From NCBI RefSeq assembly GCF_034929435.1, contig NZ_JAYFUM010000006.1:186001-250000 (forward strand): a stretch of 64,000 nt of DNA, read 5' to 3'. Below, piece by piece: positions 62,224 through 64,000 of the stretch. Position numbers and translations under genes: made by a program. Origin of the DNA: Arcicella rigui. GTDB lineage: Bacteria; Bacteroidota; Bacteroidia; Cytophagales; Spirosomataceae. The notes below the pieces were generated by a model. It made no database searches, was not told the DNA's origin, and worked only from the letters and a program-made list of their open reading frames with translations. The stretch's first letter is position 1. Each line of letters starts with the position of its first letter.

Positions 62224-63312
62224 ATGAAAAAAGTAATTTATAGCATTTTAGGAATCGGTGGATTCGTTTGGATGATTTCAAATGGAAATGCCCAAGCGGT
62301 TCAACAAAACCCAAGCGTTGGCGAGAAAGTTACCGTTTGTAAAGTAAAGAGTCCGACTTTTGTAAGAAATAAATTCGCCAACGATAAAACAACTACGGCT
62401 TCAACTAAAGTAGCTGACCTTCAACACATGGTAGAAATACCGGGAGGCACTTTTGTGATGGGAACAGACGAATATCCAGATGCCCAACCCAAACATACCG
62501 TAACGGTAAAGGCATTTTTGATGGATGAACACGAAGTAACCAATGCCGAATTCGAGAAATTTGTAAAAGCAACAGGTTACAAAACCGTAGCCGAGCGTCC
62601 GCTCAATCCAGTAGATTATCCGGGCGTACCTATCGAAAATTTAGTACCGGGTTCAGCGGTTTTTACCCCACCGACTGAAAATGTAGGTTTGGATAACCAT
62701 TTACAATGGTGGAAATACGTAGCAGGTGCTAATTGGAAACATCCCAAAGGGCCGAAAAGTACTATCAAAGGACACGAGAACGAACCTGTCGTACAAGTTT
62801 GTTATGAAGATGCCGTCGCTTATGCCAAGTGGGCAGGCAAACGTTTACCCACAGAAGCCGAATGGGAATTTGCCGCAAGAGGTGGCAGAGCCAACAGCAG
62901 ATATTATTGGGGGAATGTTCTGAAACCCAATAACAAATGGATTGCTAATATTTTTCAGGGAAATTTCCCTGCTGGTAATACCGTAGAAGACGGATACAAA
63001 GAGGTATCGCCAGTAAAAACTTTCCCGAAAAACCCTTATCAATTATACGATATGGACGGAAATGTTTGGGAATGGTGTAGCGATTTGTATCGCCCAGATT
63101 ATTACAGAAATAGTCCGAAACTCAACCCCAAAGGCCCAAGTACAAGTTATGACCCCGAAGAACCCAATGTGGTAAAACACGTACAAAGAGGCGGTTCATT
63201 TTTGTGTAGCGACCAATACTGTGTGCGATATGTAGCTGGAAGTAGAGGAAAAGGAGAAACCAGTAGTGCCAGTAATAATTTAGGTTTTAGATGTGTGAAA
63301 GATAAAAACTAA
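62224..63312 (+). CDS. Exported formylglycine-generating enzyme (FGE/SUMF1)
   Basis: 362 residues. Signal peptide (VIYSILGIGGFVWMISNGNAQA) followed by the FGE domain: EIPGGTFVMGTDEYPDAQPKH, RLPTEAEWEFAARGG, MDGNVWEWCSDLYRPDYY, and the active-site pair RGGSFLCSDQYCVRY (Cys-x4-Cys). It oxidises the Cys of sulfatases to formylglycine with O2 and copper. The signal peptide means maturation would occur outside the cytoplasm, as in the eukaryotic ER. In line with the two sulfatases it matures. Confidence 0.93.
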   Translation: MKKVIYSILGIGGFVWMISNGNAQAVQQNPSVGEKVTVCKVKSPTFVRNKFANDKTTTASTKVADLQHMVEIPGGTFVMGTDEYPDAQPKHTVTVKAFLMDEHEVTNAEFEKFVKATGYKTVAERPLNPVDYPGVPIENLVPGSAVFTPPTENVGLDNHLQWWKYVAGANWKHPKGPKSTIKGHENEPVVQVCYEDAVAYAKWAGKRLPTEAEWEFAARGGRANSRYYWGNVLKPNNKWIANIFQGNFPAGNTVEDGYKEVSPVKTFPKNPYQLYDMDGNVWEWCSDLYRPDYYRNSPKLNPKGPSTSYDPEEPNVVKHVQRGGSFLCSDQYCVRYVAGSRGKGETSSASNNLGFRCVKDKN

Positions 63313-63380
63313 GGTATTCATTATTACTGATTGCAGACGAAATTGTGTTTTTCCAACAATTTATTTACTACAAGATTGAT

Positions 63381-63422
63381 TTTCAGCAAATTGTAAAAAA
63401 ATCATTGAATAATTTGCTGAAA
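63381..63422 (+). terminator. Hairpin after the FGE gene
   Basis: Perfect 12-bp arms TTTCAGCAAATT (63381-63392) and AATTTGCTGAAA (63411-63422), loop of 18. Only a loose T-run follows, so it may be a weak terminator. Confidence 0.6.
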
Positions 63423-63561
63423 ACATTTGGTATTTTAAAATTAAATAACCATCTTTGTCTATCGAAATTATAGACTTATAATTGATAATAATCATCCTAC
63501 TTGTTAGCCACCAACAGGTTATGATGATGAAATTTTCCATACATAATTTAGCAAAAACTAT

Positions 63562-63648
63562 ATGAATTGCTCAAAAAATAATGGTAACAACTTGTCAAAC
63601 AAGGTGGTTCAATCTCTTGCTTCCCTTCTTTGCTGTTGTTGTCGATAG
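63562..63648 (+). CDS. Short leader peptide ending CCCCR
   Basis: A 28-residue ORF (ATG 63562) ending VVQSLASLLCCCCR before TAG. Cys codons are TGC TGT TGT TGT (63631-63642). Aligned with the first leader from the shared GTG codon, both run V-x-x-S-x-x-S-x-L then four Cys. An internal GTG or shorter start is possible. As with 58368, translation is inferred. Confidence 0.7.
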   Translation: MNCSKNNGNNLSNKVVQSLASLLCCCCR

Positions 63649-63786
63649 CCAAAATTCACAAATATTACTATTTTTTTAATCCTTACAAGATTTCAATAGC
63701 TTTGATTTCATGGCTCTGAGTACTTGTATGTTTAATCAGTTGAACTACTATTTTAATTTTAGTTTACCGTAAAAAGACGACCAAAA

Positions 63787-64000
63787 ATGAAAGCACAATT
63801 AACAGGCCTCATCCTCTTATTGGGTACTTTTGCGACCCAAGCACAAGAAAACGCTAAAGTAAATATCGGCGGAACACGCTTTACTTACCCACTTATTGAA
63901 AAATGGATTACTGAGTATAAAAAAACATATCCAAAAGCGGATGTACAATTAGCCAGCAAAACAGGCGACCCTGTTACCATTCAGATTATTGCCTACCGTG
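63787..64000 (+). CDS. Periplasmic binding protein (PstS-like), 5' part only
   Basis: Open to the window edge; 71 residues seen. Signal peptide (LTGLILLLGTFATQAQ), then INIGGTRFTYPLIEKWITEYKKTYPKADV-type text (here VNIGGTRFTYPLIEKW), which resembles the first part of phosphate/sulfate type-2 binding proteins of PstS kind. Its leader is shared with the sulfatase, so a sulfur-related ligand is more likely than phosphate (inference). Confidence 0.7.
   Translation, partial: MKAQLTGLILLLGTFATQAQENAKVNIGGTRFTYPLIEKWITEYKKTYPKADVQLASKTGDPVTIQIIAYR

Larger units (their letters stand above)
63313..63786 (+). promoter_or_regulatory. 474-bp region before the binding protein: hairpin, promoter, dyad and Cys leader
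   Basis: After the hairpin at 63381 come TTTG (63454-63457), TATAATTG (63477-63484) and, between them, GTCTAT-N7-ATAGAC (63457-63475), matching the sulfatase promoter almost base for base. GTTAGCCACCAACA recurs at 63503-63516, GGTGG at 63603-63607, the Cys leader at 63562-63648 and CTATTTTTTTAA at 63668-63679. Confidence 0.75.

Overview
The window looks like chromosomal DNA of an aerobic member of the Bacteroidota, probably the order Cytophagales (Emticicia/Arcicella/Spirosoma-like). The base composition is AT-rich and secreted proteins end their signal peptides in forms such as FSQ or KAQ. There are promoter boxes of the Bacteroidota type (TAnnTTTG), LytTR and ECF regulators, DUF4159/MoxR/DUF58/BatA operons, and a 12-bp palindromic-tail REP/transposase set. 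The genus is an inference. No rRNA, tRNA or CRISPR array was seen.

Region 1 (1-24.5 kb) is an island of exported caspase-fold and papain-fold proteases and their regulators. It has four caspase-like proteins (one with Sel1 repeats, one with a DUF4384-like tail, one stand-alone, one heading a six-gene operon), a TPR-CHAT protease anchored in the membrane, a papain-family (C1) peptidase with a DUF4384-like tail, another DUF4384-like protein, an FGE-fold lipoprotein without the catalytic cysteines, and several unknown exported proteins. Among them lie two ECF sigma factors, two anti-sigma-like membrane proteins, a stand-alone LytTR regulator and a tiny lipoprotein whose start codon lies inside a hairpin.

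Region 2 (24.7-39.8 kb) is a complete [NiFe] hydrogenase locus on the minus strand: small and large subunits without a Tat signal (group 2a-like, cytoplasmic, H2-uptake type), maturation protease, HypA, B, F, C, D, E, a NicO-type nickel permease, and the cluster-specific TPR, NHL-propeller and small unknown proteins. A TetR regulator sits upstream, and a 40-bp perfect dyad lies against the predicted promoter of the subunit genes.

Region 3 (40.5-55.5 kb) is one long minus-strand run: two TldD/TldE pairs (the TldD copies carry Tat signals), DUF4159, MoxR ATPase, a RAYT-type Y1 transposase with its REP hairpins wedged in, DUF58, BatA-like, DUF4175-like and a further membrane protein. Gaps in this run carry inverted repeats of an AGCT-rich type.

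Region 4 (55.8-64 kb) has an EVE-domain/MarR pair with a probable MarR operator, an integral membrane protein, and a sulfur-scavenging block: two AtsA-like sulfatases and a genuine, exported formylglycine-generating enzyme to activate them, then the start of a periplasmic binding protein. The first sulfatase and the binding protein are both preceded by the same kind of leader: a conserved promoter with an internal dyad, a conserved 14-nt element, and a short ORF ending in four consecutive cysteine codons. This looks like a cysteine-responsive attenuator and is the most striking observation in the window.
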